A stretch of DNA of 64,000 bases from Ruminococcus sp. (GCA_017411385.1 JAFQQF010000016.1:141448-205447); one strand, 5' to 3'. Positions 35,873-45,204 are shown, numbered from the stretch's first letter. Program-made: numbers and translations. Notes: generated by a model from the sequence alone, not told the origin.

Positions 35873-37394
35873 GTATAATAAAAAGAACAGTAAAAGCAGA
35901 AAAGGCTGGTCAAGGCTTCCCCTGAAGGTGAAGCTTATCGGCTTTTTTCTGCTTTTTGCTTTTTTGCTTCTTATTTTTTTGTGGCTCTTTCAGATAGTTT
36001 TTCTTGATGATTTTTATAAGCTGATAAAGACATATCAGCTAAAAACAAGTACAAGCTACATAAGTCAGAATGTAGAGGAAGAGCGGATTGACGAGCTTAT
36101 AGAAAGCATACACACAGGAAACGGGATGTCGGTGGCGGTGTATGATACAGACAGCGACTTTTTCTCTTTGATTTATGAAAGCCGTGCAGACAGGGATATG
36201 GGGCTTGATATTATGCCTCATCAGGCGTATTCCTACTATAACGCGGCAAAGGAATCGGGGGGCAAAATCACCCTTGAATCAGAGAGCTTTACGGAGGCTT
36301 TCTTTGGTGAGGGAGGCGCATTTAGAGAGGATTTTCGCGGAGAACCTCCAAAGATGGACAGGGAAGCATCAAAAATTCTTGTTTGTGCACAGATAACAGA
36401 GAATTCAGAGGGAGAGTATCTGATTGTGCTGAAAACAAGGATTACACCTGTTACCAGTACAGTTGATACCTTGAGAATTCAGCTTGTTATTATTACTGCC
36501 TTGCTTGTAGTATTTGCTGTTGTTTTTGCCATAGGTGTTTCTTCTAAGATTTCAAAGCCTATTGCAAAAACCAACGAGGGAGCCAAGGAGCTTGCACGGC
36601 AGAATTATCACGTGCACTTTGAGGCAGAGGGCTGTAAGGAAATATGTGAGCTTTCTGAAACTTTGAATGTAGCGGCTTCTGAGCTTTCGACTGTGGATAA
36701 TTTAAGACGAGAGCTTATTGCAAATATATCTCACGATTTGCGTACACCTCTTACTATGATAAGCGGATACGCTGAGGTTATGAGGGATATTCCCGGAGAG
36801 AACACACCCGAAAATCTGCAGGTGGTTATTGACGAAAGCCGCCGTCTTTCTGAGCTTGTGACGGATTTGCTGGACCTTTCGAAGTTAGAGGCACAGAATG
36901 TACCCCTTAATATAGAGGCGTTCTGCCTGACTGATTGTATCAGAGAGATTTTTACCCGATATGCAAAGCTTATTTCTCAGCAAAATTTTGTGCTGGAGTT
37001 TGCAAGTGACGAGGATGTGTGGGTAAGCGGTGACAAACTAAGATTGAGTCAAGTGATTTATAACTTAATTAACAATGCCATAAACTACGCAGGCGATGAC
37101 AAAACCGTTATTGTCCGTCAAATAGTGAACGATGACAAGGTGAGAATAGAGGTTGAGGACCACGGCAAGGGCATTGATAAAGAAGACTTGCAGTATATAT
37201 GGGACAGATACTACCGGGTTGACAAGGAACACCGCAGTGCGGTTATCGGCTCGGGACTGGGACTTTCCATTGTAAAAAATGTTCTCTTGCTTCACAAAGC
37301 CCGCTTCGGAGTTAGAAGTGCCTTGGGAAAGGGCAGTACCTTCTGGTTTGAGCTGGAAGCGTCCGAGGTGCGAAGCCTTAAAGGCTCCCTCTAA
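35847..37394 (+). CDS. Sensor histidine kinase (HAMP, HisKA, HATPase)
   Basis: Two membrane helices (about 27-52 and 211-232) bracket a 150-residue extracellular sensor. HAMP follows (SSKISKPIAKTNEGAKELA), then HisKA with the phosphorylated His296 in NISHDLRTPLTMISGYAE, and the HATPase domain with NLINNAINYA, DHGKGIDKED and GSGLGLSIVK. The frame opens at TTG 35847, 26 bases inside the regulator gene; a second TTG at 35859 is an alternative, and neither has ideal spacing. The last residues (RSLKGSL) are encoded by a REP-like element (37383-37426), so the natural C-terminus may have been altered. Confidence 0.93.
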   Translation: MAIALKHSEYNKKNSKSRKGWSRLPLKVKLIGFFLLFAFLLLIFLWLFQIVFLDDFYKLIKTYQLKTSTSYISQNVEEERIDELIESIHTGNGMSVAVYDTDSDFFSLIYESRADRDMGLDIMPHQAYSYYNAAKESGGKITLESESFTEAFFGEGGAFREDFRGEPPKMDREASKILVCAQITENSEGEYLIVLKTRITPVTSTVDTLRIQLVIITALLVVFAVVFAIGVSSKISKPIAKTNEGAKELARQNYHVHFEAEGCKEICELSETLNVAASELSTVDNLRRELIANISHDLRTPLTMISGYAEVMRDIPGENTPENLQVVIDESRRLSELVTDLLDLSKLEAQNVPLNIEAFCLTDCIREIFTRYAKLISQQNFVLEFASDEDVWVSGDKLRLSQVIYNLINNAINYAGDDKTVIVRQIVNDDKVRIEVEDHGKGIDKEDLQYIWDRYYRVDKEHRSAVIGSGLGLSIVKNVLLLHKARFGVRSALGKGSTFWFELEASEVRSLKGSL

Positions 37395-37426
37395 GAGGGA
37401 GCTGTCAGCAAAGCTGACTGAGGGAG
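37383..37426. repeat. Composite REP-like element A (end of histidine kinase gene)
   Basis: A hairpin gctccctct/agagggagc, then a second hairpin gtcagc/gctgac, then a third copy of the G-rich arm (gagggag). Elements B (40437-40494) and C (45223-45273) have the same three-part plan. The kinase stop codon is inside the first hairpin. Confidence 0.7.
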
Positions 37427-37427
37427 T

Positions 37428-37467
37428 AAAAAACCGTTGAGTTTTGACAAAAAACTCAACGGTTTTG
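37428..37467. terminator. Bidirectional terminator between the kinase and thpR
   Basis: Arms aaaccgttgagtttt and aaaactcaacggttt with A/T flanks on both sides; the genes converge here. Confidence 0.85.
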
Positions 37468-37469
37468 GT

Positions 37470-37994
37470 TTATCCAAGTGTTCTTTTAAAAACTTCGGTG
37501 TAGGTGAGTCTGCCGTTTATACGGTCGGAACGCAACAAAGAAATTTCTTTCACCTCTACAGTATTTGTACCGAGTGCCTTCTCAATTTCGCTTTTGTCAA
37601 AATGTGGCAAAGCTTCAAACTGACGGGCAAGGGTGATGTGAGGCTTAAAGGGTTTAGTGTCTATGCTTACTCCGTTGCATCTGAGGCTGTTTCTTACATT
37701 ATCTGCAAGTATTGACAGCTCGTGGCATCTTTTGGTTTTTGCAAAGCATACAGAGCCCTTACCAAATTCTCCATAACCCTCAACAGTAAGCTCAAAGGGT
37801 GAAGCGTTCACTCTTTGCAGAGCATCAATTGCCCTTTTTGCCGAGGGTACCTCGCCGATGAAAGCCAAGGTAAGGTGTAGGTTTTCTCTGTGGGACACAT
37901 TGGCACTAATGCTGTTTGCCTTGATGATTTGTCCACAGCTGTAAAGCTTATCCACCGTAGCCTTGTCAAAATTAACCGCTACAAAAAGTCGCAT
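37470..37994 (-). CDS. thpR: RNA 2',3'-cyclic phosphodiesterase (2H phosphoesterase, LigT/ThpR)
   Basis: The two catalytic HxT motifs are HLT (40-42, in NLHLTLAFIGEV) and HIT (119-121, in FKPHITLAR), with the N-terminal MRLFVAVNF typical of the family. The enzyme opens 2',3'-cyclic phosphates on RNA ends to 2'-phosphates. 174 residues is normal. It follows metH by 14 bases in the same direction, so it may be the last gene of the methionine operon. Confidence 0.92.
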   Translation of the reverse strand: MRLFVAVNFDKATVDKLYSCGQIIKANSISANVSHRENLHLTLAFIGEVPSAKRAIDALQRVNASPFELTVEGYGEFGKGSVCFAKTKRCHELSILADNVRNSLRCNGVSIDTKPFKPHITLARQFEALPHFDKSEIEKALGTNTVEVKEISLLRSDRINGRLTYTEVFKRTLG

Positions 37995-38008
37995 AATATC
38001 AGTCCTTT

Positions 38009-40408
38009 TTATTTGCTGAAATGCTTTTCGGCAACTCTTACCGCTCCCATCGCATCCTTTGCGTAGTAGTCGGCACCAATCATATCAGCATATTCCTGTG
38101 AGAGCACAGCACCGCCGACAGCTACCTTTGCCTGAGGGCACTTTTCTCTGAGAAGCTTTATGGTTTTTTCCATAGAGGGCACGGTGGTGGTCATCAGAGC
38201 GGACAGAGCAACCAAGGTTACATCCTCTTTTTGTGCGGTTTCAAGGATTGTTTCTTCTTTGACGTCCTTGCCCAAGTCAATTACCTTGTAGCCGTAGTTC
38301 TGAAGAAGGATTTTTACGATATTTTTGCCGATGTCGTGAATGTCACCCTTGACGGTGGCAACGATGATTTTTTCCTTTTTATCTGAGCTTTCGCCCAAAG
38401 CGGAAAGCTTTTCTTTCACAACGTCGGCGCAAGCCTTGGCACTTTCAGCACTCATCAGAAGCTGAGGCAGGTATATTTTGCCACTTTCAAAGCCCGCACC
38501 TACAGTATTGAGGGCAGGAACAATGTGGTTGTTGATTATATCAAGAGGGGCTGTGTCTTCAAGGAGAGTTTTTGTGAGGGTGATGCTCTCCTCAGTAAGA
38601 CCTGAGATAACAGCATCCTTGAGGGTGAGGCTTCCTGTGTTGATAACGGGGGCAGAAGCATCTTCGTTTAAAGCCATTGCTTCTTTGATGATTTGGGGAG
38701 CAAAGGCAGAAAGCTCTTCTGCCGAAACAGGATTAACACCAAAACCTGCAAAGTCCTTTCGGCACACATTTACCATAAGCTCTGAGTGAGGATTCATAAT
38801 AGCTGAGGAAAGACCGCATCTTAATGCAAGGGCAAAAAACTCAGAGTTTACAAAATCTCTGTGGGGCAGTCCGAAGGAAACATTAGAAACACCCAACACG
38901 GTTCTGACTCCCATATCGGTAATGGCTTTTATTGCATCAAGGGTAACACGGGCGGCGTTTTCGTCTGCACTTATTGCCATAGTCAGGGTATCTACCACAA
39001 TGTTCTTTTTGTCAATGCCAAAGCTTTCTGCAGTTTTGATAATTCTTTTTGCAATTTCAACCCTGCCCTCGGCGGTTTCGGGAATTCCTTTTTCGTCAAG
39101 GGTGAGAGCAACCACAACTCCGCCGTATTTTTTTGCTAAGGGGAAAACTGCCTCCATAGACTCTTTTTTGCCGTTGACGGAGTTAATCATAGGCTTGCCG
39201 TTGTAAGCTCTAAGGGCATTTTCCAAAGCAATAGGGTCGGAGGTGTCAATTTGTAGGGGTGCGTCGGTGACACTCTGTAAGGCTTCAATAACCTGCTTCA
39301 TAACCTTTGCCTCGTCAATTTCGGGCAGACCGCAGTTTACGTCAAGAATCTGTGCACCCTTCTGCACCTGACTTACACCCTCGCGCAGGATAAATGCCAT
39401 ATCCCCCTCGCGCAGAGCTTCCTTTACCTTCTTTTTGCCTGTGGGGTTGATACGCTCACCGATGATAACGGGTGTGTCGGCAAACTCCACAGCGTGAGTG
39501 TAGGAGGAAACAAGGCAATGGTTTTTCTTTGTGATTTCTACGGGCTTTGTGCTTTCAAGTGCGGACACAACAGCCTTGATATATTCGGGTGAGGTTCCGC
39601 AACAACCGCCTATAATGCGTGCACCAAGCTGAGCAGAGCGCACCATCTCTTTTGCAAACTCCTCAGCACTTACGTCGTACACAACCTGACCTGCTTCACT
39701 TCTGGGCAGACCTGCGTTGGGGCTTATCATAAGGGGAGTAGAGCTGTACTTGGAGAAGGTTTCAAGGATTTCGTTCATTTTGTGAGGGCCTAAAGAGCAG
39801 TTCATACCCAAAGCATCAACAGAAAGCCCCTCCAAAAGTGCAATCATAGATAGGGCATCTGCACCTGTCATGAGCTTTTCTTTTTCGTCGTAAACATTGG
39901 TGACGAATATGGGCAAATCTGAGTTTTCCTTAGCCGCAAGGACAGCCGCCTTGGTTTCATAGGCATCGTTCATGGTTTCTATAAGAATTAGGTCTGCCTT
40001 GTCCTTTGCAAGCTTTACCACCTTTGAGAAAGCTTCTACAGCTTCCTCAAAAGGCAAATCGCCGAAAGGCTTTAACAGTCTGCCCAAAGGGCCCATGTCA
40101 AGGGCGACGTAGCGTTCTTTGCCCCCTGCTTTCTTGATTGCTTTTTCTGCACAGTCAAAAGCGGCAGATATAACCTCTTCAAGCTCGCTTTCTGAAAATT
40201 TCAGAGGATTTGCGCCGAAGGTGTTGGTGGAGATTACGTCACAGCCTGCCAAGAGGTATGAAAGGTGGATTTCCTCTATAACCTCGGGGTGGGTTATGTT
40301 GAGTCTTTCAGGAAGCTCGCCTGTTTTGAGTCCTCTTTTCTGAAGCTCGGTGCCCATTGCACCGTCAAAGAAAACAAGAGAGCTTTTAAGTTTTTCCTTA
40401 ATATTCAC
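38009..40408 (-). CDS. metH: Cobalamin-dependent methionine synthase, catalytic part (lacks reactivation domain)
   Basis: The enzyme moves a methyl group from methyl-THF through cobalamin to homocysteine. Domain order: homocysteine S-methyltransferase (1-about 285; Cys zinc ligands in GMNCSLGP and GGCCGTSPEYI), pterin-binding domain (about 305-560; IGERINPTGKKKVKEAL), B12 cap helices (about 570-660; QLLMSAESAKACADVV) and B12-binding domain with GDIHDIGKNIV (His is the lower axial ligand) to residue 799. The C-terminal SAM-dependent reactivation domain of E. coli MetH (1227 residues) is missing but is encoded separately just upstream at 40472-41071. Confidence 0.95.
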   Translation of the reverse strand: MNIKEKLKSSLVFFDGAMGTELQKRGLKTGELPERLNITHPEVIEEIHLSYLLAGCDVISTNTFGANPLKFSESELEEVISAAFDCAEKAIKKAGGKERYVALDMGPLGRLLKPFGDLPFEEAVEAFSKVVKLAKDKADLILIETMNDAYETKAAVLAAKENSDLPIFVTNVYDEKEKLMTGADALSMIALLEGLSVDALGMNCSLGPHKMNEILETFSKYSSTPLMISPNAGLPRSEAGQVVYDVSAEEFAKEMVRSAQLGARIIGGCCGTSPEYIKAVVSALESTKPVEITKKNHCLVSSYTHAVEFADTPVIIGERINPTGKKKVKEALREGDMAFILREGVSQVQKGAQILDVNCGLPEIDEAKVMKQVIEALQSVTDAPLQIDTSDPIALENALRAYNGKPMINSVNGKKESMEAVFPLAKKYGGVVVALTLDEKGIPETAEGRVEIAKRIIKTAESFGIDKKNIVVDTLTMAISADENAARVTLDAIKAITDMGVRTVLGVSNVSFGLPHRDFVNSEFFALALRCGLSSAIMNPHSELMVNVCRKDFAGFGVNPVSAEELSAFAPQIIKEAMALNEDASAPVINTGSLTLKDAVISGLTEESITLTKTLLEDTAPLDIINNHIVPALNTVGAGFESGKIYLPQLLMSAESAKACADVVKEKLSALGESSDKKEKIIVATVKGDIHDIGKNIVKILLQNYGYKVIDLGKDVKEETILETAQKEDVTLVALSALMTTTVPSMEKTIKLLREKCPQAKVAVGGAVLSQEYADMIGADYYAKDAMGAVRVAEKHFSK

Positions 40409-40436
40409 ATTATCAGTCCTTTTTTGAGAGCAGTAC

Positions 40437-40494
40437 GTAAAAGTCCCCCTTGCCTAAAGGGGGATGTCAGTCTAAGACTGACAGGGGGATTTTA
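40437..40494. repeat. Composite REP-like element B between the reactivation-domain gene and metH
   Basis: A hairpin tccccct/aggggga, then gtcagtc/gactgac, then another agggggat. The stop codon and last residues (KSPCQS) of the gene at 40472 are inside it. Same plan as elements A and C. Confidence 0.7.
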
Positions 40495-41071
40495 CAATCG
40501 CCGTTACGGATTTGGTGGGAGTTAAAAGGTAGGAGTCTGTCATAGAAAGTCCGATGTTAAGATTTGCGTTGAGAAGTGAGAGTATGTCCTTCTGCATCTC
40601 CAAGGGTAAATCTCCGTAGCCGGGAGAAAACCTTGCCTGAGCCTGAGTTTTGAAAACTTCTGTGCAGATATAATCACAGAAACACTCAATGGCGGCAGTT
40701 GCACAGCCGTCGGTGATAACCGCTCGGCTTGGCAGAATGGGAGAGTACCGTGCAATCAGTCTGTCAGCACCTACGCCAACTGTTGCGGCGAATATATATG
40801 CTGTGCAATCACCGCCTAAAAATGTTCTGAGGGAACGGCTTTTGTATTTGCCAAAGCCGAAATCTGCCGTGTCTTCCGTAAATTTCACAGGCACTTCGGC
40901 AAAAACCGCTCTGGGGGTAATTGCTTCTTTAAGTTCAGTGAGTGCCTCATCACACAAAGCGCACAGCTTTTCGTCTTTAGTTTGTTTGCAGCCTGAATAA
41001 CGGATGATGTCGCTTGTAGGGACACACAGCTTTCCTGCATCAAGATTTATAATATTAACGAGAGGTGTCAT
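40472..41071 (-). CDS. Stand-alone methionine synthase activation (B12 reactivation) domain protein
   Basis: The 199-residue protein matches the C-terminal domain of MetH: ARFSPGYGDLPLEMQKDIL and the closing SMTDSYLLTPTKSVTAIV are the SAM-binding signatures of that domain. In E. coli this part uses SAM and an electron donor to rescue cob(II)alamin. It lies between metF and metH in one direction, so MetH is split into two chains here. The last residues come from REP-like element B. Confidence 0.9.
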   Translation of the reverse strand: MTPLVNIINLDAGKLCVPTSDIIRYSGCKQTKDEKLCALCDEALTELKEAITPRAVFAEVPVKFTEDTADFGFGKYKSRSLRTFLGGDCTAYIFAATVGVGADRLIARYSPILPSRAVITDGCATAAIECFCDYICTEVFKTQAQARFSPGYGDLPLEMQKDILSLLNANLNIGLSMTDSYLLTPTKSVTAIVKSPCQS

Positions 41072-41074
41072 AGC

Positions 41075-41938
41075 TTACCCCTTAATAATCTCAGAAAGGT
41101 TATCCTTGATTTTCTGTGCCACATCGGGCTTGTTCATAGAGTAAACGTGGACATTCTTTATGCCCGATGCGTACAAATCAATAATCTGCTCGGTGGCATA
41201 GGCAATGCCAGCCTGCTTCATAGCATCGGGGTTATCTCCGTAACGCTCGGCAATGCGTATGAAACGCTTGGGGAGCACGGTGCCCGAAAGCTCACAGGAG
41301 CGGTAAATCTGCTTTGCGTTTGTAATGGGCATAATACCTGCTACAATGGGAACAAAAATACCCTTTTTGCGGAGCTTGTCTATGTAGGAATAGAGAATAT
41401 CGTTATTAAAAAACATCTGGGTTGTCAGAAAGGCACAGCCTGCCTCAACCTTTTTGCCGATGTTTACAATGTCGTCTTCAAGGCTTTTGCTTTCAAGGTG
41501 ACCTTCGGGATAGCAGGCTCCGCCGATACAGAAATCTCCTGCCAGAGTGATTTCACGAATAAGCTCAGAGGCATATTGGTAGTCGTTTGCAAGTCTGCCT
41601 TCTTTGGGAATGTCGCCTCGAAGTGCCAGTATGTTCTCAATGCCCGCTTTTTTGAGTGCTTCAAGCTGAGTGTGCACAGCCTCCCTTGTAGAAGAAACAC
41701 AGGTAAGATGTGCAAGTGTGGGCACAGAATATTTTTTCTCTATATTTTCGGCAATAGAAACGGTGTACTGACTTGTGCCGCCGCCTGCTCCGTAGGTTAC
41801 ACTCATATAGTCGGGAGAAAGTGCTGCTATGGAAAGTGCCGCTTCTTCAACCTTTTCATATAAATCGTAGGTTTTGGGCGGAAAAACCTCAAAGGAGAGG
41901 GTTGGCTTTTCCTTTGCAAAAAGTGATGACAGCTTCAT
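41075..41938 (-). CDS. metF: 5,10-methylenetetrahydrofolate reductase
   Basis: MetF makes the methyl-THF used by MetH. The TIM-barrel flavoprotein signatures are present: LSFEVFPPK with the catalytic Glu, SVTYGAGGGT, AHLTCVSSTR, NILALRGDIPKEG and a CIGGACYPEGH segment. I choose ATG 41938 (MKLSSLFAKEK), 9 bases after aagga; ATG 41944 and TTG 41947 are alternatives. 287 residues. It is first in a metF-reactivation domain-metH-thpR run. No SAM riboswitch or T-box fits in the short leader. Confidence 0.95.
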   Translation of the reverse strand: MKLSSLFAKEKPTLSFEVFPPKTYDLYEKVEEAALSIAALSPDYMSVTYGAGGGTSQYTVSIAENIEKKYSVPTLAHLTCVSSTREAVHTQLEALKKAGIENILALRGDIPKEGRLANDYQYASELIREITLAGDFCIGGACYPEGHLESKSLEDDIVNIGKKVEAGCAFLTTQMFFNNDILYSYIDKLRKKGIFVPIVAGIMPITNAKQIYRSCELSGTVLPKRFIRIAERYGDNPDAMKQAGIAYATEQIIDLYASGIKNVHVYSMNKPDVAQKIKDNLSEIIKG

Positions 41939-41963
41939 AAACATCAATCCTTAATATGTTTTA

Positions 41964-42001
41964 AGAGAAACCCCGAACAGGGCATAAGGCTTGTTCGGGG
42001 A
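41964..42001 (-). terminator. Terminator downstream of aspS
   Basis: Arms ccccgaaca and tgttcgggg, followed on the minus strand by TTTCTCTT. Confidence 0.7.
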
Positions 42002-42011
42002 TAATTTATAA

Positions 42012-43799
42012 TTATTCTTCCTCGGTGTTATTTACAACAGCAAGTCCCAGAACGTCTAAGTTTTCCTTTTCAACGGGAGAAGGACACTGGGACATAAGCT
42101 CGGAAGCATTCTGAACCTTGGGGAATGCAGTAACATCACGCAGAGAGTCGGCATTACAGAGAATCATTGTGATTCTGTCAAGACCGATACCCATACCGCC
42201 GTGAGGAGGAGCACCGTATTTGTAGGCATCTACAAGGAAGCCGAACTTGAGGGCGATTTCCTCGTCGGTCATCTTAAGCGCTCTGAACATCTTCTGCTGA
42301 AGCTCAGGGTTAGAGATACGGATAGAGCCTGAGGAAAGCTCAACGCCGTTGAGTGTTAAGTCGTATGCCTTTGCAATAACCTTTGAGGGGTCGGTGTCAA
42401 GGTATTCAAGGCATTCTTCCTTGGGCATAGTGAAGGGATGGTGCATTGCAACCCACTCGCCTGTTTCTTCGTCTTTTTCGAAGAAGGGGAAGTCTACAAT
42501 CCAAAGGAACTTGAACTCGTCGGGGATGATGTCAAGACGCTTTGCAACCATACCTCTGAGTGCTCCAAGTACAGGCAGGGTTACAGAGTCTTTGTCAGCT
42601 ACGATGAGAACAACGTCGCCCTTTTCTGCACCGAGGCGGGAAAGGATTGCTTCCAATTCGCCCTCTGCCATAAATTTTGCGAAGGGGCAGGAGGGAGCAT
42701 CCTCAACCCATCTTACAAAGGCAAGTCCCTTTGCACCGATGCCTCTTACATATTCTGTGAGCTTGTCGATTTCTTTGCGTGTGTAGGTAGAAGCCGCGTT
42801 CTTTGCAACAATTGCACGCACAGAGCCGCCTGCTTCAATAGCAGAGGTGAACACACCGAAGCCGCAATTTGCAACCATATCAGAGATGTTCTGAATTTCC
42901 ATGCCAAAGCGGATATCGGGCTTGTCAGAGCCGAAACGCTCCATTGCCTCCTTGTAGCTCATACGCTCAAAGGGAGTCACAAGGTCTTTGCCCAGAACGT
43001 CCTTGAAAATACGCTTCATAAGTCCCTCGTTGATTTCGAGGATATCCTCAACGTCAACAAAGGAAAGCTCCATATCAATCTGTGTGAACTCAGGCTGACG
43101 GTCAGCACGCAGGTCTTCGTCACGGAAGCATCTTGCCAGCTGAATGTAGCGGTCAAAGCCTGAAAGCATCAAAAGCTGTTTGTAAATCTGGGGTGACTGT
43201 GGCAGAGCATAGAAACATCCCTTGTGAATTCTGGAGGGAATGAGGTAGTCGCGTGCACCCTCGGGGGTGGACTTCATCATCATGGGAGTTTCAATCTCTA
43301 CAAAGCCGTTCTCGTAGAAATAGTCACGTGCAGACTTGCAGATTTCGCTTCTCATCATAATGTTCTTCTGCAAGGGTCTGCGTCTTAAATCAAGGTATCT
43401 GTAGCGAAGACGGAGTTCTTCGTTTGTGTTCAGGTCGTCGAGAATTTCAAAGGGAGTGGTTTCTGCCTTTGAAAGAAGTCTTAAATCGCACACGTCGATT
43501 TCGATGTTTCCTGTGGGGATTTCACTGTTTTTGGAGCTTCTTTCGCGAACCTTGCCCTTTGCGCAAACAACGTACTCACTGCGCAAAGACTGTGCTTTCT
43601 CAAAGATTTCTCTGTCTGTTGTATCGTCAAAAGCAAGCTGAACAATACCGGTGCGGTCGCGAAGGTCTACAAACACAAGCTGACCTAAATCACGCTGTTT
43701 CTGAACCCAACCGCAAACGGTAACCTCCTGTCCGATATTTGCGTCGCGAAGGTCGCCGCAGTATGTGCTTCTTTTAAGTCCTGTCATAAAATCTGCCAT
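42012..43799 (-). CDS. aspS: Aspartyl-tRNA synthetase
   Basis: AspRS charges tRNA-Asp (and in many anaerobes also tRNA-Asn, to be amidated later). The N-terminal OB-fold (VTVCGWVQKQRDLGQLVFVDLRDRTG), class II motif 2 (QLARCFRDEDLRADRQPEFTQIDMELSF), a bacterial GAD insertion domain (about 290-420) and motif 3 (PPHGGMGIGLDRI) are complete in 595 residues. The residues around the anticodon-binding fold do not let me decide discriminating versus non-discriminating. It follows hisS by 32 bases, the usual hisS-aspS pair. Confidence 0.97.
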   Translation of the reverse strand: MADFMTGLKRSTYCGDLRDANIGQEVTVCGWVQKQRDLGQLVFVDLRDRTGIVQLAFDDTTDREIFEKAQSLRSEYVVCAKGKVRERSSKNSEIPTGNIEIDVCDLRLLSKAETTPFEILDDLNTNEELRLRYRYLDLRRRPLQKNIMMRSEICKSARDYFYENGFVEIETPMMMKSTPEGARDYLIPSRIHKGCFYALPQSPQIYKQLLMLSGFDRYIQLARCFRDEDLRADRQPEFTQIDMELSFVDVEDILEINEGLMKRIFKDVLGKDLVTPFERMSYKEAMERFGSDKPDIRFGMEIQNISDMVANCGFGVFTSAIEAGGSVRAIVAKNAASTYTRKEIDKLTEYVRGIGAKGLAFVRWVEDAPSCPFAKFMAEGELEAILSRLGAEKGDVVLIVADKDSVTLPVLGALRGMVAKRLDIIPDEFKFLWIVDFPFFEKDEETGEWVAMHHPFTMPKEECLEYLDTDPSKVIAKAYDLTLNGVELSSGSIRISNPELQQKMFRALKMTDEEIALKFGFLVDAYKYGAPPHGGMGIGLDRITMILCNADSLRDVTAFPKVQNASELMSQCPSPVEKENLDVLGLAVVNNTEEE

Positions 43800-43831
43800 A
43801 ATATATCTCTCCTTATAAAGGGTTATTTTGC

Positions 43832-45124
43832 TTAGTTCATTTCTGATGCAAGGTCTGCAGAAAGCAGGTTTTCGATGAAGATGTGTGCATCATTAATGGA
43901 AACCTCGGTCTGCTCGCCGTTTTCCATATTTTTAAGAATAGCTTTTCCGTTTTCAATCTCGTTATCACCGAGCACGAGAGAGAACTTTGCACCGATTTTG
44001 TTTGCGTACTTCATCTGAGCTTTGAGTCCCCTGCCCACAATGTCAAACTGAGCACCCAAGCCTGTTTCGCGAACCTCTCTTACAAGCTCAAAGGCTTTAA
44101 GCTGAGCTTTGTCGCCCAGAGCGGCAATGTAAAGCATATCGTACTCGGGCTTGGGGATTTCCACGCCTTCGGCTTCAAGCACCATCAGAAGTCTTTCAAG
44201 TCCGATGGCAAAGCCCAGAGAGGGCAGAGCGCTTCCGCCAAGCTCCTCAATGAGTCCGTTGTATCTTCCGCCGCCGCAAACTGTGGACTGAGCACCGATG
44301 CTGTCGGAGATAAACTCAAAAACAGTGTTGGTGTAGTAGTCAAGTCCGCGTACAATGGAAGGGTTAACTGTAAAGTCTATATCAGCGGCAGTAAGGTACT
44401 GCTGAACTTTCTTGAAGTGTTCGTCACAGCTTTCGCACAAAAAGTCAGTAATCTTGGGAGCATTTGCGGCAATTTCCTTGCACACGGGGCTCTTGCAGTC
44501 AAGAATACGCATGGGGTTTTTCTCGAGTCTTGACATACAGGTTGCACAGAGAGTGTCTGTAAACTGAGCAAAGTACTCTTTTAAAGCGGCGTGGTAATTC
44601 TTTCTGCATTCGGGACAGCCGATGGAGTTAATCTCAAGCCTTACATCAAAAAGCTGGAGCCTTTCGAAAATTGACTTTGCACAGCAGATAAGTTCAGCAT
44701 CAGAGATAGGGTCATTGGCACCATAAACTTCCATACCGAACTGGTGAAACTCACGCTGTCTGCCTGCCTGGGGCTTTTCGTAGCGGTAGCAGGTTGTGAA
44801 GTAGTGAGCTTTAATAGGCAGACCGTCGTTATAAAGGCCGTGCTCCAGAAGTGCTCTTGCGGCACCTGCTGTACCCTCGGGACGCAGAGTTAAAGACTCA
44901 CCACCCTTGGTTTCGAAGGTGTACATCTCCTTCTGAACAACGTCTGTGCCTTCGCCTACACCGCGCTGAAAAAGTTTTGTCTGCTCAAAAACAGGAGTAC
45001 GGATTTCAGAGAAGCCGTAAACTCTTGCTTCGTCAGAGAGGATTTTTTCAATAAACTGCCATTTATAACTGTCGCGGGGGAGAATATCCTCCGTTCCTTT
45101 GATTTTCTTAGCAATAAGAGCCAT
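43832..45124 (-). CDS. hisS: Histidyl-tRNA synthetase
   Basis: HisRS is a class II synthetase: motif 1 region (IEKILSDEARVYGFSEIRTPVFE), motif 2 (TCYRYEKPQAGRQREFHQFGMEVYG), the HisA motif GLDYYTNTVFEF and motif 3 (SLGFAIGLERLLM), then the C-terminal anticodon-binding domain. The 430-residue length is usual. Upstream is a predicted promoter and the REP-like element C. No T-box leader is visible. Confidence 0.97.
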   Translation of the reverse strand: MALIAKKIKGTEDILPRDSYKWQFIEKILSDEARVYGFSEIRTPVFEQTKLFQRGVGEGTDVVQKEMYTFETKGGESLTLRPEGTAGAARALLEHGLYNDGLPIKAHYFTTCYRYEKPQAGRQREFHQFGMEVYGANDPISDAELICCAKSIFERLQLFDVRLEINSIGCPECRKNYHAALKEYFAQFTDTLCATCMSRLEKNPMRILDCKSPVCKEIAANAPKITDFLCESCDEHFKKVQQYLTAADIDFTVNPSIVRGLDYYTNTVFEFISDSIGAQSTVCGGGRYNGLIEELGGSALPSLGFAIGLERLLMVLEAEGVEIPKPEYDMLYIAALGDKAQLKAFELVREVRETGLGAQFDIVGRGLKAQMKYANKIGAKFSLVLGDNEIENGKAILKNMENGEQTEVSINDAHIFIENLLSADLASEMN

Positions 45125-45175
45125 CTCATATCACCCTTTCCAAATAAGTGAAAACAAAATATTTATACATTATAT

Positions 45176-45204
45176 ATAGTATCACAATCGGCACGGATTT
45201 TCAA
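45176..45204 (-). promoter_or_regulatory. Predicted promoter of hisS-aspS
   Basis: Minus strand TTGAAA (45204-45199), 17-base spacer, TACTAT (45181-45176). Confidence 0.45.

Noticed and set aside
36692-36700. TGTGGATAA DnaA-box match inside the histidine kinase gene
   Set aside because: Single isolated match in coding sequence 21 kb from the origin; expected by chance.
41939-42011. SAM riboswitch or T-box before metF
   Set aside because: The leader is under 75 bases and is occupied by the aspS terminator.
42438-43163. 241-codon plus-strand frame opposite aspS
   Set aside because: Antisense shadow of aspS without a start signal.
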